A DNA stretch of 64,000 nucleotides from contig NZ_JAGPXE010000002.1 in assembly GCF_018070075.1 (NCBI RefSeq), positions 496,001 to 560,000 on the forward strand, read 5' to 3'. The notes beneath the pieces were generated by a model, which was not told the origin of the DNA, searched no databases, and saw only the letters and a program-made list of their open reading frames with translations. The DNA comes from Saccharopolyspora endophytica. Its GTDB lineage: Bacteria > Actinomycetota > Actinomycetes > Mycobacteriales > Pseudonocardiaceae. Below, piece by piece: positions 35,641 through 44,730 of this stretch (positions are counted from its first letter, which is position 1; every line of letters begins with the position of its first letter). Made by a program: the position numbers and the translations under genes.

Positions 35641-35994
35641 TCGACTCTCCCATCGCTCGCGAACTTAACCTAACTAAGTTCACTTAACGAGAGGCTAGCG
35701 CCAGGTGAGTGATCGGCGGTTCCGGCAAGTGTGTGAATCAGCGCACAGCGCAGGATGAAGTTGCCGCGTGATCGCTGCGATCTTGGCGGTAGGCCAAACC
35801 CCAGGGAGGGGTGCCAGCTAGAGGTCGAGGGGTCCGGTCACCGTCCCGGAGCCACCGCAGATCGTCGGCGAGTGCCCGACTGAGACTGGCGTGCCGGGGA
35901 GGGCAGTGAGGTGCTGTCTGCACGTGCCCGGTGTTGCTCCGGCCTTCGATCGGTGACGACTGATGGGTGCGGGGGTCTCTGCTGGCTGGTGCCG
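35641..35994. promoter_or_regulatory. Promoter of P450 module 2 with nested palindromes; remainder featureless
   Basis: Close to the ferredoxin start, GAACTTA (35661-35667) and TAAGTTC (35675-35681) form an inverted repeat across seven bases, and TAAGT-TC-ACTTA (35675-35686) overlaps it. The segment GTTCACTTA also occurs in the module 1 promoter at 28585-28593. The rest, to the LacI stop at 35995, has one minus-strand open frame that does not read like a protein; I see nothing else in it. Confidence 0.5.
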
Positions 35995-36984
35995 TCACCC
36001 GGCCGGTGAGTTGGCGTGGGCTGGTTCTGGGACGCCGGTTGAGCCGCGCACGATCAGTTGCGAGCCCATGTGAACGGTGTCGTCGTGCCGCGCACCGCCG
36101 TCGATCTGCTCGAGTAGCAGGTCCACCGCGAGGGTGCCGCCTTCGGCGATTCCTACGTGGACGGACGTGAGGCCGGGGTCGGACACGGCGGAGACGTCCA
36201 GGTCGTCGATACCGATGACGCTGAGGTGCTGGGGGCAGCGCCGGCCGAGGCCCTGCGCGCCTGCTCGTACGCCGAGGGCTACCAGGTCGTTGTAGGCGAC
36301 GACCGCGGTGGCCCCGCTGGCCACCACGGACGCGGCTGCCGCCAGGCCTCCAGACACTGAGGCGGCCTGGTTGCCAACGACGGTGAGCTGGAGGCCCTCG
36401 GCGGCGCAGTGCTCCGACAGCGCGTCCTGACGATTCCGGTCAGCCCATGAACTGGCCGGGCCGGGGACGTAGGCCAGGTGCTGGTGGCCGAGTGCGCGCA
36501 GGTGCTCGACGGCTTGGCGGATGCCGTCGTTCGCGCCGATCAGGACGCAAGGCGCCTTCTCGAGCATCCCGTTGACGACCACCATGGGTGTCCGGGTCGC
36601 GATCTCGTCGAGTTGATCGACGGGCAAGCGAGGGGAGCACAGGATGACGCCGTTCGTGGAACCGGCTAGGCGATCGAGCGCCTCACGTTCGCGGGAGGGA
36701 TCCTCGTTGGTGTTGGTGGCCATCAGCTGGTGTCGGCCGTGCCACGCTTGGTCGTGTATGGACCTGAGCAGCGAGGCGAAGACCGCGTTCGCCATGTCGG
36801 GAACGACGACGCCGATGGTTCTGGTGGCTGGGCCCAGGGGAGTCTCGTAGCCCAGCTCGGCGGCGGCGGCCAGCACGCGTTGGCGTGTGGCGGGCGCCAG
36901 TCGATCCGGATCGTTGAACGCCCGGGAGGCCGTGGCAAGCGAGACCTCGGCGCGCGCAGCGACATCGGTGAGGGTGGCAGGCAC
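35995..36984 (-). CDS. LacI-family transcriptional regulator of sugar-acid locus
   Basis: A 329-residue LacI/GalR-type repressor. The N-terminal helix-turn-helix with hinge helix is visible (TLTDVAARAEVSLATASRAF, about 4-23; QRVLAAAAELGY), then a periplasmic-binding-protein-like effector domain (GVVVPDMANAVFASLLRSI near residue 58, and VIGIDDLDVSAV near 265). The GTG start is supported by the family pattern. TTGTGCAA and TTGTACAA lie 37-54 bases upstream, and TTGTACAA recurs in the SDR/dehydrogenase promoter, so autoregulation and local control are likely. Confidence 0.92.
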   Translation of the reverse strand: MPATLTDVAARAEVSLATASRAFNDPDRLAPATRQRVLAAAAELGYETPLGPATRTIGVVVPDMANAVFASLLRSIHDQAWHGRHQLMATNTNEDPSREREALDRLAGSTNGVILCSPRLPVDQLDEIATRTPMVVVNGMLEKAPCVLIGANDGIRQAVEHLRALGHQHLAYVPGPASSWADRNRQDALSEHCAAEGLQLTVVGNQAASVSGGLAAAASVVASGATAVVAYNDLVALGVRAGAQGLGRRCPQHLSVIGIDDLDVSAVSDPGLTSVHVGIAEGGTLAVDLLLEQIDGGARHDDTVHMGSQLIVRGSTGVPEPAHANSPAG

Positions 36985-37213
36985 GAGCGCTCCTTCGTCG
37001 CGGCATTGGCGTCAGAGCCATTGTGCAAGGTTGTACAAGAGGCTGTGGGGGTGGGGGCTGTCCGCGATGGCGAGCACCGCAGCCGCTGCAGAGATCGATC
37101 AGGTGGGGATCAGCCTGCGCGGGGATGACGGTGCGGTCCGGGTTGCCGGGGTTGGCCCGGTGGTGCCCACAGGGCCTGGTGAGATCATGCGGTGGCCACT
37201 CAGGTTTCGGGTA
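36985..37213. promoter_or_regulatory. lacI upstream region with two TTGTRCAA operators
   Basis: TTGTGCAA (37021-37028) and TTGTACAA (37031-37038) occur in tandem, one helical turn apart centre to centre, upstream of the lacI GTG. The same octamer lies at 38045-38052. The rest of the 229 bases shows no gene. Confidence 0.6.
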
Positions 37214-37972
37214 TCAGCGGCCGAGCCAACCACCGTCGACCGCCAGCAGATGTCCGTGGACGTATGCCGCGGCGTCCGATGCGAGGAACACGGCGGGTCC
37301 CTTGAAGTCGTCCGGTGTGCCCCACCGCGCCGCGGGGATGCGCTCTGAGATCTGGACGCTGCGTGTCGGGTCGCTGACCAGCGCGGTGTTCATGTCGGTG
37401 TCGATGTAACCGGGGACCAGTGCGTTGACGTTGACGTTGTGGGCGGCCCATTCGTTGGCCAGCGCCTTGGTCAACTGCGCGATTCCGCCCTTGGCGGCAG
37501 CGTAGGCGGGAACGGTGAACCCGCCCTGGAACGACGCCACCGATCCGATGGTGATGATCTTGCCGTAGCCCTGCTCGACCATGTGGCGGCCAGCTTGCTG
37601 GCACAAGAGCCAGACGCTTTTGAGGTTGACCTGCATGACGCGATCCCAGTCCTCTTCGGGGAAGTCGACCGAGGGGCTGCGGTGTTGGATCCCGGCGCAG
37701 GGGACCACGATGTGCAGGCCTCCGAGTCGGGAGATCGTTTCGGGGACTGCGTTCCTGACCTGCTGGCGGTTCTCGACGTCGCACTCGATGATCTCGCACT
37801 TGCGTCCGAGCTGACGGATCTCCTCCTGCAGCGTGGTGTCGCTGAGGGAGCGCTGCAGCAGAGCGACGTCCGCTCCGGCTTCGGCCAGGCCGAGGGCGAT
37901 GGAGCGGCCGATACCCCTGGTGCTGCCGCTGACGGCGGCGACCTTGCCGGACAGGTCAAACGCGTGCTTCAT
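37214..37972 (-). CDS. SDR similar to 2-keto-3-deoxygluconate/2-deoxygluconate dehydrogenase (KduD-like)
   Basis: A 252-residue SDR with the cofactor motif SGSTRGIGRSIA near residue 16, catalytic Ser in TIGSVASF near 140 and Tyr-x-x-x-Lys in YAAAKGG near 153. The C-terminal YVHGHLLAVDGGWLGR closely follows the KduD family ending. It likely interconverts a keto and hydroxy sugar acid. It diverges from the idonate-dehydrogenase-like gene and shares a promoter region with a TTGTACAA site. Gluconate 5-dehydrogenase is the main alternative. Confidence 0.85.
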   Translation of the reverse strand: MKHAFDLSGKVAAVSGSTRGIGRSIALGLAEAGADVALLQRSLSDTTLQEEIRQLGRKCEIIECDVENRQQVRNAVPETISRLGGLHIVVPCAGIQHRSPSVDFPEEDWDRVMQVNLKSVWLLCQQAGRHMVEQGYGKIITIGSVASFQGGFTVPAYAAAKGGIAQLTKALANEWAAHNVNVNALVPGYIDTDMNTALVSDPTRSVQISERIPAARWGTPDDFKGPAVFLASDAAAYVHGHLLAVDGGWLGR

Positions 37973-38225
37973 CGAGGTTCCTTGCTGATCGAGGTCCCGT
38001 GTCGGAACGGGGGGAGCATGGCTGCACGCATCACCCTGAAATAGTTGTACAAAGATTGTCAACACCCTTGCAGTGTCTTTCATGCCTGGCTTAGCCTCGG
38101 GGTTCAGACAGGAAATGCCGATGAACGGTCGGCGTACATCGACGTATGCGGCATCGGATCGCCTGGATCGCGCGAAGTCCGCAGAACGTTGCCTCCGCCC
38201 GCTAGCCACCAGGAGCTAATCGCTG
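37973..38225. promoter_or_regulatory. Divergent promoter of sugar-acid genes with TTGTACAA operator
   Basis: TTGTACAA at 38045-38052 is followed at once by AGATTGTCAAC, a possible second degenerate half. It lies between the divergent KduD-like and idonate-dehydrogenase-like genes, nearer the former. It matches the sites in front of lacI, so LacI should repress both directions. Confidence 0.6.
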
Positions 38226-39230
38226 ATGAAAGCCCTGTTCATCCACGGTGCCGGGGACATGCGCCTCGAGGACGTCGCCGTCCCCGAACCTGGGGAGGGC
38301 GAGGTGCTGCTGCGCGTGCGTTACGTGGGCATCTGCGGCTCGGACCTGCACTACTACTTCGACGGGAGGAACGGGGAGAACCTCGTGCGCGAGCCCTTCA
38401 CTCCGGGCCATGAGTTCTCCGCGACTGTCGAGGCGGACCCGAGCGGTGAGTGGGCAGCCGGCACATCGGTGACCGTGCACCCAGCGCGCTACGGAACCCC
38501 GGTGGAGGGCATCGCGGACCGCCCCCACCTGTGGCCGGGTGGTGACTACCTCGGCAGCGCCGCGAACCTGCCCCACCGCCAGGGTGCTGCAGCCGACTGC
38601 GTGCTCGTCGAGAAGCAGATGCTCCGCGGACTCCCCGACGGACTGCCCCTGAAGGACGCGGCGCTGGCCGAACCCCTCGGGGTGGCGCTGCACGCGCTCA
38701 CGATCGCCGGCGACGAGCTGGGTGACCGCGTTCTCGTCCTCGGTGCCGGTCCCGTCGGTCTCCTCGTCGTCGCGGCACTTGTCGCCCGCGGCGTCGACCA
38801 CGTTGCCGTCGGCGACATCCAGGAATCCGCTCTCGAACGTGCCCGCGCGCTCGGCGCGCACGAGACGTTGCTCATCGGGACCGACGACGTCCCGGCGACC
38901 GCGTACCCCGTCGTGTTCGAGTGCTCGGCCGCACCGGTGTCGCTGACCCAGGCGATCACCTCGGTGAACCGCGCTGGCGTCGTCGTGCAGGTGGGGATGC
39001 TCGCCGACACGGCGATCGGCGTGAACCTCGCCCCGCTGGTGTCGAAGGAAGTGCAGCTGCGCGGCACGTTCCGCTTCTCCACCGAAATCGACGCGGCGGT
39101 CGACATGCTCGCCGCCAACTCGTCGATCGCCGGTGTCGTCACGCACATTCTCCCCGCGACCAAGGCGGTCGAGGCGTTCGCGACCGCGAAGGACTCTGCA
39201 GCCTCCGGCAAAGTCCTCATCGAGTTCTGA
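38226..39230 (+). CDS. Zinc-containing dehydrogenase similar to L-idonate 5-dehydrogenase
   Basis: A 334-residue medium-chain dehydrogenase. Catalytic zinc ligands appear as Cys in GICGSDLHYY (about residue 38) and His in GHEFSATV (about 62); the NAD loop is LGAGPVGLLVVAA near 175. The HYYFDG text and overall shape recall L-idonate 5-dehydrogenases. Unlike most of that family it lacks the four-cysteine structural-zinc lobe (the region reads VHPARYGTPVEGI). It would oxidise a sugar acid or polyol for the downstream dehydratase pathway. The ATG follows CAGGAG. Confidence 0.87.
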   Translation: MKALFIHGAGDMRLEDVAVPEPGEGEVLLRVRYVGICGSDLHYYFDGRNGENLVREPFTPGHEFSATVEADPSGEWAAGTSVTVHPARYGTPVEGIADRPHLWPGGDYLGSAANLPHRQGAAADCVLVEKQMLRGLPDGLPLKDAALAEPLGVALHALTIAGDELGDRVLVLGAGPVGLLVVAALVARGVDHVAVGDIQESALERARALGAHETLLIGTDDVPATAYPVVFECSAAPVSLTQAITSVNRAGVVVQVGMLADTAIGVNLAPLVSKEVQLRGTFRFSTEIDAAVDMLAANSSIAGVVTHILPATKAVEAFATAKDSAASGKVLIEF

Positions 39231-39292
39231 ATCTGCCCTCTTCCCCGATTGACGGCGCCAACGACGCTGCCACCACCGATGAAGGAACAATG

Positions 39293-40693
39293 ATGTCCAC
39301 TTCACCGCAGCCACCCGAGACGACCAGCACGAAAGCCGTTCCGGCCCAGCGCAAAACCAGCGACCTCGTGCGCGCGGCGATGTCGGGATGGCTCGGCACC
39401 GCGCTCGAGTTCATGGACTTCCAGCTGTACTCGCTGGCGGCTGGGCTGGTGTTCAGCCAGCTCTTCTTCGTCGGGGAGAGCCCAGCACTCGCGGTCGTGT
39501 CCGCGATGGCCACCTACGCAGTGGGTTATCTGGCCCGTCCCGTTGGTGCCTGGTACTTCGGACGTCTCGGGGACCGGGTGGGCCGCACCAAGGTCCTGTT
39601 CATCACGATCGCCCTCATGGGTGGTGCCACGACGCTCATCGGGGCCCTGCCCACGGCCCACACGATCGGCATCTTCGCCCCGATCCTCCTCGCGGTGCTC
39701 CGCCTCGTGCAGGGCTTCGGAGCCGGAGCGGAGATCTCCGGGGCCGGCGTCATGCTCGCCGAGTACGCTCCGACCAACCGCCGCGGCATCATCGCCTCGC
39801 TCGTGGCCCTCGGCACGAACTGCGGCACGCTCGGCGCCTCGGCGATCTGGGGCATCCTCGTCGCCGTGCTCTCCGAGGAACAGCTCCTCGCCTGGGGATG
39901 GCGCATCCCGTTCCTCGGCAGCGCCGTGATCCTGCTGTTCGCCGTGTGGGTCCGCTACCGGCTCAAGGAGAGCCCGGTGTTCGAGGAGAGCTCCCACGTC
40001 AACGACGGCGTGGCGCTCACGACCGAGCAGATCCGGGCGAAGGCGGAGCAGGAAAGCGACGCTCCGATGCTCGAAGCGCTCGAGCAGAACAAGTGGCGCG
40101 CCATGGTGCCGGCGTTCCTCCTGCGCTTCGGGCAGGCGGGCAACTCGGGCATCCTTCAGACCTACATGGTCTCGTTCATCACCGTGACGCTGGCGATGTC
40201 CGCCTCGGTGGGGACCAGCGTCGTGATCGTCTCTTCCCTGTGCGCGTTCCTCACGGTGCCGCTCGTCGGTGCGCTCGGCGACAGGTTCGGGCGTCGCCGC
40301 ATGTATCAGGTCATGAGCGTCATCTCGCTGGTGCTCATCGTGCCGACCATGATGGCGATCGCAGGTGCACAGGTGCCGCAGCTGTTCCTCGGCTACATCG
40401 TCATGCACAACGTGTCGGTCATGGCCCTGGCCTCGCTCGAGAACCTCACGCTGCCCGAACTCTTCGGCTCCCGCCACCGCTACGCCGCCACCGGAGTCGT
40501 CCGCGAGATCGCAGCCATGGTCGCCACTGGGATCGGCCCCGTCGTCGTGGCCGCCTGGGTCGCCGCGGCGACCGGGTCGTGGATCCCGATCGCGATCATG
40601 CTGGGGATCTTCACGATCTGCCCGCTCATCGGGACGTTGCTCATGCCCGAGGTCGCCGGGCGAGACCTCAAGGACCCGCGCAACGCGATCTGA
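39293..40693 (+). CDS. MFS transporter of the metabolite:H+ symporter (MHS) family
   Basis: A 466-residue membrane protein with 12 hydrophobic segments. MHS signatures: [17 protein letters not shown] near the N-terminus, [17 protein letters not shown] in the loop between helices 2 and 3, and [18 protein letters not shown] late in the protein. These carriers import organic acids with protons. Two adjacent ATG codons exist (39290, 39293); GAAGGA spacing favours the second. Located between the dehydrogenase and mannonate dehydratase genes, it is probably the sugar-acid importer of the locus. Confidence 0.92.
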   Translation: MSTSPQPPETTSTKAVPAQRKTSDLVRAAMSGWLGTALEFMDFQLYSLAAGLVFSQLFFVGESPALAVVSAMATYAVGYLARPVGAWYFGRLGDRVGRTKVLFITIALMGGATTLIGALPTAHTIGIFAPILLAVLRLVQGFGAGAEISGAGVMLAEYAPTNRRGIIASLVALGTNCGTLGASAIWGILVAVLSEEQLLAWGWRIPFLGSAVILLFAVWVRYRLKESPVFEESSHVNDGVALTTEQIRAKAEQESDAPMLEALEQNKWRAMVPAFLLRFGQAGNSGILQTYMVSFITVTLAMSASVGTSVVIVSSLCAFLTVPLVGALGDRFGRRRMYQVMSVISLVLIVPTMMAIAGAQVPQLFLGYIVMHNVSVMALASLENLTLPELFGSRHRYAATGVVREIAAMVATGIGPVVVAAWVAAATGSWIPIAIMLGIFTICPLIGTLLMPEVAGRDLKDPRNAI

Positions 40694-40820
40694 ATTCCCA
40701 TTCACCGCCACGGGTGGGGGCCTGCAACACACCCCCACCCGAGGCGCGGCCCCGGACAGCGTTCTCGCCTCACCCACCACTCGTCCCGCGACCACGCACC
40801 ACACAAGGAAAGCCACCACA

Positions 40821-42065
40821 GTGAGCATCTCGACCGCTGATGTCATCATCGCCAGCCCCGGACGCAACTTCGTCACCCTCAAGATCGTCACCTCCGACGG
40901 CGTCGTCGGGTGGGGAGACGCCACGCTCAACGGACGCGAGCTCGCCGCCGCTTCGTACCTGCGGGACCACGTCGCCAGCACCCTCATCGGCCGGGACGAA
41001 GACCGCATAGAGGACACCTGGCAGTACCTCTACCGCGGCGCGTACTGGCGCCGCGGGCCCGTGACGATGGCCGCGATCGCCGCGGTCGACATGGCGCTGT
41101 GGGACATCAAGGCGAAGAAGCTGGGCATTCCGCTCTACCAGCTGCTCGGCGGTGCCAGCCGGGACAAACTCCGCGTCTACGCCCACGCCTCCGGCAACGA
41201 CTACGCGGCCCTGTCACAGGCAATCCGCGGCTACGTGGACGAGGGCTACACCGCAGTTCGCATCCAGACCGGTGTCCCCGGACTCGACTCCGTGTACGGC
41301 GTTTCCGCGACAGCCAAGCCCGGAGAGAAGTACGACTACGAACCTGCGCATCGGGCCGCCGACGGCAGCGCCGCCACCCGCCCCGTGGAGGAGGACTGGG
41401 ACACGCCCGCATACCTGCGGCACGTTCCGTCGATCTTCGAGAAGGTGCGGGAGGAGTTCGGTCCCGAGCTGCGTCTGCTCCACGATGGTCACCACCGCAT
41501 GTCCCCGATCGAGGCCGCACGCCTCGCGAAGTCCCTCGAACCCTACGACCTGCTCTGGCTCGAGGACGCGACGCCAGGTGAGGATCAGGAAGCGTTCCGG
41601 CTCATCCGGCAGCACAGCACCACACCACTGGCCACCGGTGAAGTCTTCAACTCCGTCTACGACTACCAGACGCTCATCACCGAGCGACTCATCGACTACG
41701 TGCGTTCGGCACCCACGCACACCGGCGGCATCACGGCCATGAAGAAGCTCCTCGACTTCGCCGACATCTACGGAATCCGCTCGGGCCTGCACGGTCCGAC
41801 CGACGTCTCGCCGATCGGCATGGCAGCCGCACTGCACATCGACCTGGCGATCCACAACTTCGGCATCCAGGAGTACATGCCGCACAGCGACCTCACGCTC
41901 GAGACCTTCCGCACCTCGTACACGTTCAACCGCGGCTTCCTTTACCCCGGCGACAATCCCGGCCTCGGCGTGGAACTCGACGAAGAACTCGCCGGGCGCC
42001 ACCCGTACACGGCCGCCTACCTCCCGGTGAACCGCCTGCTCGACGGCACCGTCCACGACTGGTGA
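40821..42065 (+). CDS. manD: D-mannonate dehydratase (enolase superfamily, ManD/RspA type)
   Basis: A 414-residue enolase-superfamily enzyme. N-terminal capping domain ([18 protein letters not shown] near residue 20) and barrel with metal-ligand segments: Asp in LLHDGHHR (about 222), Glu in WLEDATP (about 248) and Glu in ATGEVFNS (about 274), then [10 protein letters not shown] with the catalytic His near 325. Length and the HHR and GEVFNS patterns fit ManD, which dehydrates mannonate (or gluconate in some members) to 2-keto-3-deoxygluconate. The usual HDVHHR reads HDGHHR here. GTG start at 40821 after AAGGAAAG. The next enzyme, KDG kinase, is decayed downstream. Confidence 0.9.
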   Translation: MSISTADVIIASPGRNFVTLKIVTSDGVVGWGDATLNGRELAAASYLRDHVASTLIGRDEDRIEDTWQYLYRGAYWRRGPVTMAAIAAVDMALWDIKAKKLGIPLYQLLGGASRDKLRVYAHASGNDYAALSQAIRGYVDEGYTAVRIQTGVPGLDSVYGVSATAKPGEKYDYEPAHRAADGSAATRPVEEDWDTPAYLRHVPSIFEKVREEFGPELRLLHDGHHRMSPIEAARLAKSLEPYDLLWLEDATPGEDQEAFRLIRQHSTTPLATGEVFNSVYDYQTLITERLIDYVRSAPTHTGGITAMKKLLDFADIYGIRSGLHGPTDVSPIGMAAALHIDLAIHNFGIQEYMPHSDLTLETFRTSYTFNRGFLYPGDNPGLGVELDEELAGRHPYTAAYLPVNRLLDGTVHDW

Positions 42066-42193
42066 GCAGGAAAGGTTCAGTCATAGGGAGCTAGTAACAG
42101 ACGCTGGCGCAGCGGACCGCCTCGCCGCGCGCCATCGACCCCATGGGTCGAGGCGTGGGGTTGGCGGTTCGTCGAGTATGGGGGTGGAGCCGA

Positions 42194-42560
42194 ATGACGG
42201 CTGCCGTCGCTAATTTCCTCACCCTCGGCGAGACGATGGGCCTGATAACCGGAGGGTGCATATCCTCATGGGGAGGCGCGTCGGGATCGGTGGCGTGGAA
42301 GCGAACGTCGCCGTCAGCCTGACCGGCTTGGGGTGGTGCCGGTTACTCGCTGGGCAGGTGGGGCGCGCGAGAGATCCGCGGCGAGGAAGTCCATATGCGG
42401 ACGCACATCGATTCGCACTGGAGACGGGCCTCGCGCTCAAGGAGCGCACGGCAGGAGTGAACCGCGCGCCCGTGCGGCTACCACCGTGCAGACTCAGCCG
42501 GTTCGCGACTGGCCATGACAGATGTGCCCGCACGCGCGGAGAGGTTCGGTGACGCTGAGT
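42194..42560 (+). pseudogene. Decayed PfkB-family 2-keto-3-deoxygluconate kinase, N-terminal remnant
   Basis: From the ATG at 42194 (GGAG upstream) one frame reads MTAAVANFLTLGETMGLITGG, a typical KDG-kinase start. The similarity then jumps to another frame (GIGGVEANVAVSLTGLGW, from about 42284), returns to the first (REIRGEEVHMRTHIDS, near 42370), shifts again (TGLALKERTAGVN, near 42425) and ends in the first frame (RADSAGSRLAMTDVP, near 42490-42530). So roughly the first 110 residues survive with at least four small indels, and the remainder is missing. It follows manD, whose product it would have phosphorylated. The break lies close to the left part of the integrative element. Confidence 0.8.
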
Positions 42561-42624
42561 TTTGCCAGCCTGACCGGCGAGCAAACCACGGTTGGCCAGA
42601 TAGCGAAACAGCGCAAAGTGGTGG

Positions 42625-42882
42625 TCATGGTGCAGGCTCCGTGCACTGGGGTTGGTCGAAGGTGCCGTCGATCATCAATTCGCCGTCGATCGGAAGCAGC
42701 ACGCAGGTAAAGAATGCCGCCGGTGAGATCAGGAAGCCGATTGCGGCGGCGATGTCCTCCGGGGCAGCGAGGCGGCGCAGTGGGGTGCGGGCAAGCAGGG
42801 CTTGTTCGTCGTGGGTTCCAGATCGGAAGCCGGAACGAATCGAGTCGTTCTGGACGTCGGCATCGCCGGGTTGGCCGGTCAT
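42625..42882 (-). pseudogene. C-terminal remnant of a short-chain dehydrogenase
   Basis: An 85-codon frame whose latter part (PLRRLAAPEDIAAAIGFLIS, then LLPIDGELMIDGTF) is the last 50-60 residues of an SDR; the cofactor and catalytic regions are absent. Its ATG overlaps the stop of the upstream regulator by four bases, so it may still be translated as a coupled short protein. Best read as a truncated gene left at an island boundary. Confidence 0.65.
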
Positions 42883-44018
42883 GCGCTTGCCAATTCCGCG
42901 ATGCGGCGTTGCTGGCGAATGGAACCGATGTTTTTGGCTAGGGACGAGGCCCTGTCGACTTGAGGCTTGGCTGCTTCGGGGTTGTCGGTCGAAGCCAAGG
43001 CTTTCGCCAGGTCGATCCGCAACGAGGTCTCGGCTCGGACGAAGGTCGGGTCGAGCTCGTCCAGTGCTGACGTCAGTGTCTCGATCGCCTCAGGGGCTCC
43101 GAATCGGGCGAGGGCGTGGCCTCGCCAGCGTCCCAGGTGTACGGAGTCGAGCGCTACGTAGGGGCCGTCCAGGTTGATGCTGTCGGCTGGCAGCAGCTTC
43201 GAAGCGGTGTCGAAGGCTCGGAGGCTGTTGGCAGGTTGGTTGTCGGCGGCGAGTGCTTCCCCGTGAGCTGCTGCGAGCCACGAGTTCAACACCGGTGGCG
43301 ATCCTGCTTTGCTCCGGTTGCGCGCTGCTTCGAGGAGTTGTGTCGCGGCTTTGGTTTCGCCGATGTCGAGCAGCACGAATGCCTGCTCAGCTGCGGTGTG
43401 GATTTCGTATGACTCGAGGCTGGACTCGCGGGCGGCTCGCTTGGCCTGTTCGTAGTGCTGCCACGAGCTGTTGGTCTTGCCGAGATCGAGGGCTTGCCAG
43501 CCCGCGAGGGTGTGCAGCTCGGACAGCAAGGCGGCGAGTTGTTCGCGGACGGAGCCGGGAAGGCTGTGGGTGAGGAGCGCGCTGACCTGCGCGGCTTTCA
43601 GGCAAGCCTCCTCGTGGGCCATGACTGCGCCGAGCTGACGATCGAGGCGACGGATCGTTGCGAGCTGCTCACGCAGGAGGTTGAGCACCTGGTCGTCGAC
43701 CTGCCGCGAGGTGTGCAGCATCTGGCGTAGCTCGTTTGCTGGTTCGTCGGTCGTGGCCGGGCTCGTCACCGGCGAAAGCAGTTCTTCGATATTCGCGTCG
43801 AGCATCTTCTCGAGGAGCCGGGCTGTGGCCGGCCGAACGGGGCCGAGTGGCCGCCCGTTGGGTCCTCGACCGGAGACGAGACGCTGCAGGTGGCGCACAC
43901 CGAGCGTGCCTGCCTCGCCATGATCGCGGGCGAACCGCTCTGCTGATTCAGCGAACTCCTCTAGCGTCTGGCGTCGCTCTCGGATCTTCTGCTCGAGCAA
44001 TGTGCGAGGTGGCCGCAC
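42879..44018 (-). CDS. HTH/TPR-type regulator of the mobile element (left copy)
   Basis: A 379-residue protein. The first 100 residues (LLEQKIRERRQTLEEFAESAERFA ... LQRLVSGRG, quoted to mark positions of about 6-60) fit an atypical XRE-like DNA-binding region, and the rest is helical TPR-like repeats (WQHYEQAKRAARESSLESYEIHTAAEQAFVLLDIGET across about 205-240). It is a clear paralogue of the protein at 49477-50610. The GTG at 44018 has an excellent GGGAGGG site; an ATG at 44081 would add 21 residues. Such regulators control conjugative or developmental genes in actinomycetes; the target here is unknown. It diverges from the small-protein pair at 44286. Confidence 0.8.
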   Translation of the reverse strand: MRPPRTLLEQKIRERRQTLEEFAESAERFARDHGEAGTLGVRHLQRLVSGRGPNGRPLGPVRPATARLLEKMLDANIEELLSPVTSPATTDEPANELRQMLHTSRQVDDQVLNLLREQLATIRRLDRQLGAVMAHEEACLKAAQVSALLTHSLPGSVREQLAALLSELHTLAGWQALDLGKTNSSWQHYEQAKRAARESSLESYEIHTAAEQAFVLLDIGETKAATQLLEAARNRSKAGSPPVLNSWLAAAHGEALAADNQPANSLRAFDTASKLLPADSINLDGPYVALDSVHLGRWRGHALARFGAPEAIETLTSALDELDPTFVRAETSLRIDLAKALASTDNPEAAKPQVDRASSLAKNIGSIRQQRRIAELASA

Positions 44019-44285
44019 GGTCTTCCCTCCCGTCCACGCGCGGGTGGTCCCCAAGTCGTCCTTGTGTCGTGTTCCTGGCATGGCGCTTATATCGCTCAGC
44101 AGACAAGCTTATTTCAGTGTGATCGGGATGGCTACTCGCGATCACGCCTCGGCCTGGCGGCGTGCTCTCCGCGCTTTCGCGCGTCGCCGGGTTCGAAGGC
44201 AGGGACCGGGGCCGGACGTGACCGACCCCTCGGGCTCCGGTCCCTGCGCACTGTGTTCGAGCTGGGGATCTTGGAGGTGTCAGGG

Positions 44286-44501
44286 ATGCATCCGTTTCGC
44301 TGGGTGCCTTCGGACGGCGGTCGCCATGCCACGGCGGACATCCGCCTCGCTGGCGCATATGCGGTGGGGGAGAGCATCACTGCGCTGTGCCGGCGTTCCG
44401 TGACCGTCGCTCGGGGAACCGAGCTCGCATGGCTGTGGCCCACTTGTGCGGAGTGCAACCGCGAAGCCCATGTGTTGGTCGAGGCGGGAGTGAGCCAGTG
44501 A
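44286..44501 (+). CDS. Small protein with possible zinc-binding cysteines
   Basis: A 71-residue protein of unknown function. Four cysteines are absent as a set, but ITALCRR and LWPTCAECNREAH give a C-n-C-x-x-C arrangement with a nearby His, which could bind zinc. The ATG at 44286 follows GGAGGTGTCAGGG. The stop overlaps the GTG of the next gene (GTGA), so the two are coupled. They diverge from the left HTH/TPR regulator, suggesting control by it. Confidence 0.7.
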   Translation: MHPFRWVPSDGGRHATADIRLAGAYAVGESITALCRRSVTVARGTELAWLWPTCAECNREAHVLVEAGVSQ

Positions 44502-44719
44502 CCAGCGAGGTCGCCGCGCTTGCGGTCCTGCTGCGGAAGACTCAATGGCTGCTCGACGACGTTGCGTACGAGGTCGCTGCCGGACGTATGGATGAAATTG
44601 ACCTGGGCCAGGTGGCTGGCGTGTTGGAGGGCGTCGCGAAGCTCCTGCGAAGCCAGGGTGAGTTACCAGCTCTCGCTACCGAGGACGACGAGGTCGAATC
44701 CGCCAAGCACGGAAGCTGA
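44498..44719 (+). CDS. Small helical protein of unknown function
   Basis: A 73-residue acidic, helical protein (VAALAVLLRKTQWLLDDVAYEVA and LGQVAGVLEGVAKLLRSQGE mark two likely helices). It starts with GTG overlapping the stop of the preceding small gene. No catalytic motif is visible. The GGGACGG repeat region and hairpin follow it. It may act with its neighbour; I do not recognise the family. Confidence 0.65.
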   Translation: MTSEVAALAVLLRKTQWLLDDVAYEVAAGRMDEIDLGQVAGVLEGVAKLLRSQGELPALATEDDEVESAKHGS

Positions 44720-44730
44720 AAGAGCTCTCG

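Noticed and set aside
35738..35998. 86-codon minus-strand frame overlapping the LacI stop codon by GTGA
   Set aside because: The overlap is suggestive, but there is no ribosome-binding site of note, the composition is not protein-like, and no family was recognised.
39302..41017. Minus-strand open frame opposite the MHS transporter gene
   Set aside because: It is His/Asp/Arg-rich noise typical of the antisense of a hydrophobic protein gene.
42060..44300. Search for a left attachment site (copy of the tRNA 3' segment)
   Set aside because: Only weak partial resemblances were seen (for example near 42405 and 44188); none was long enough to call an att repeat.
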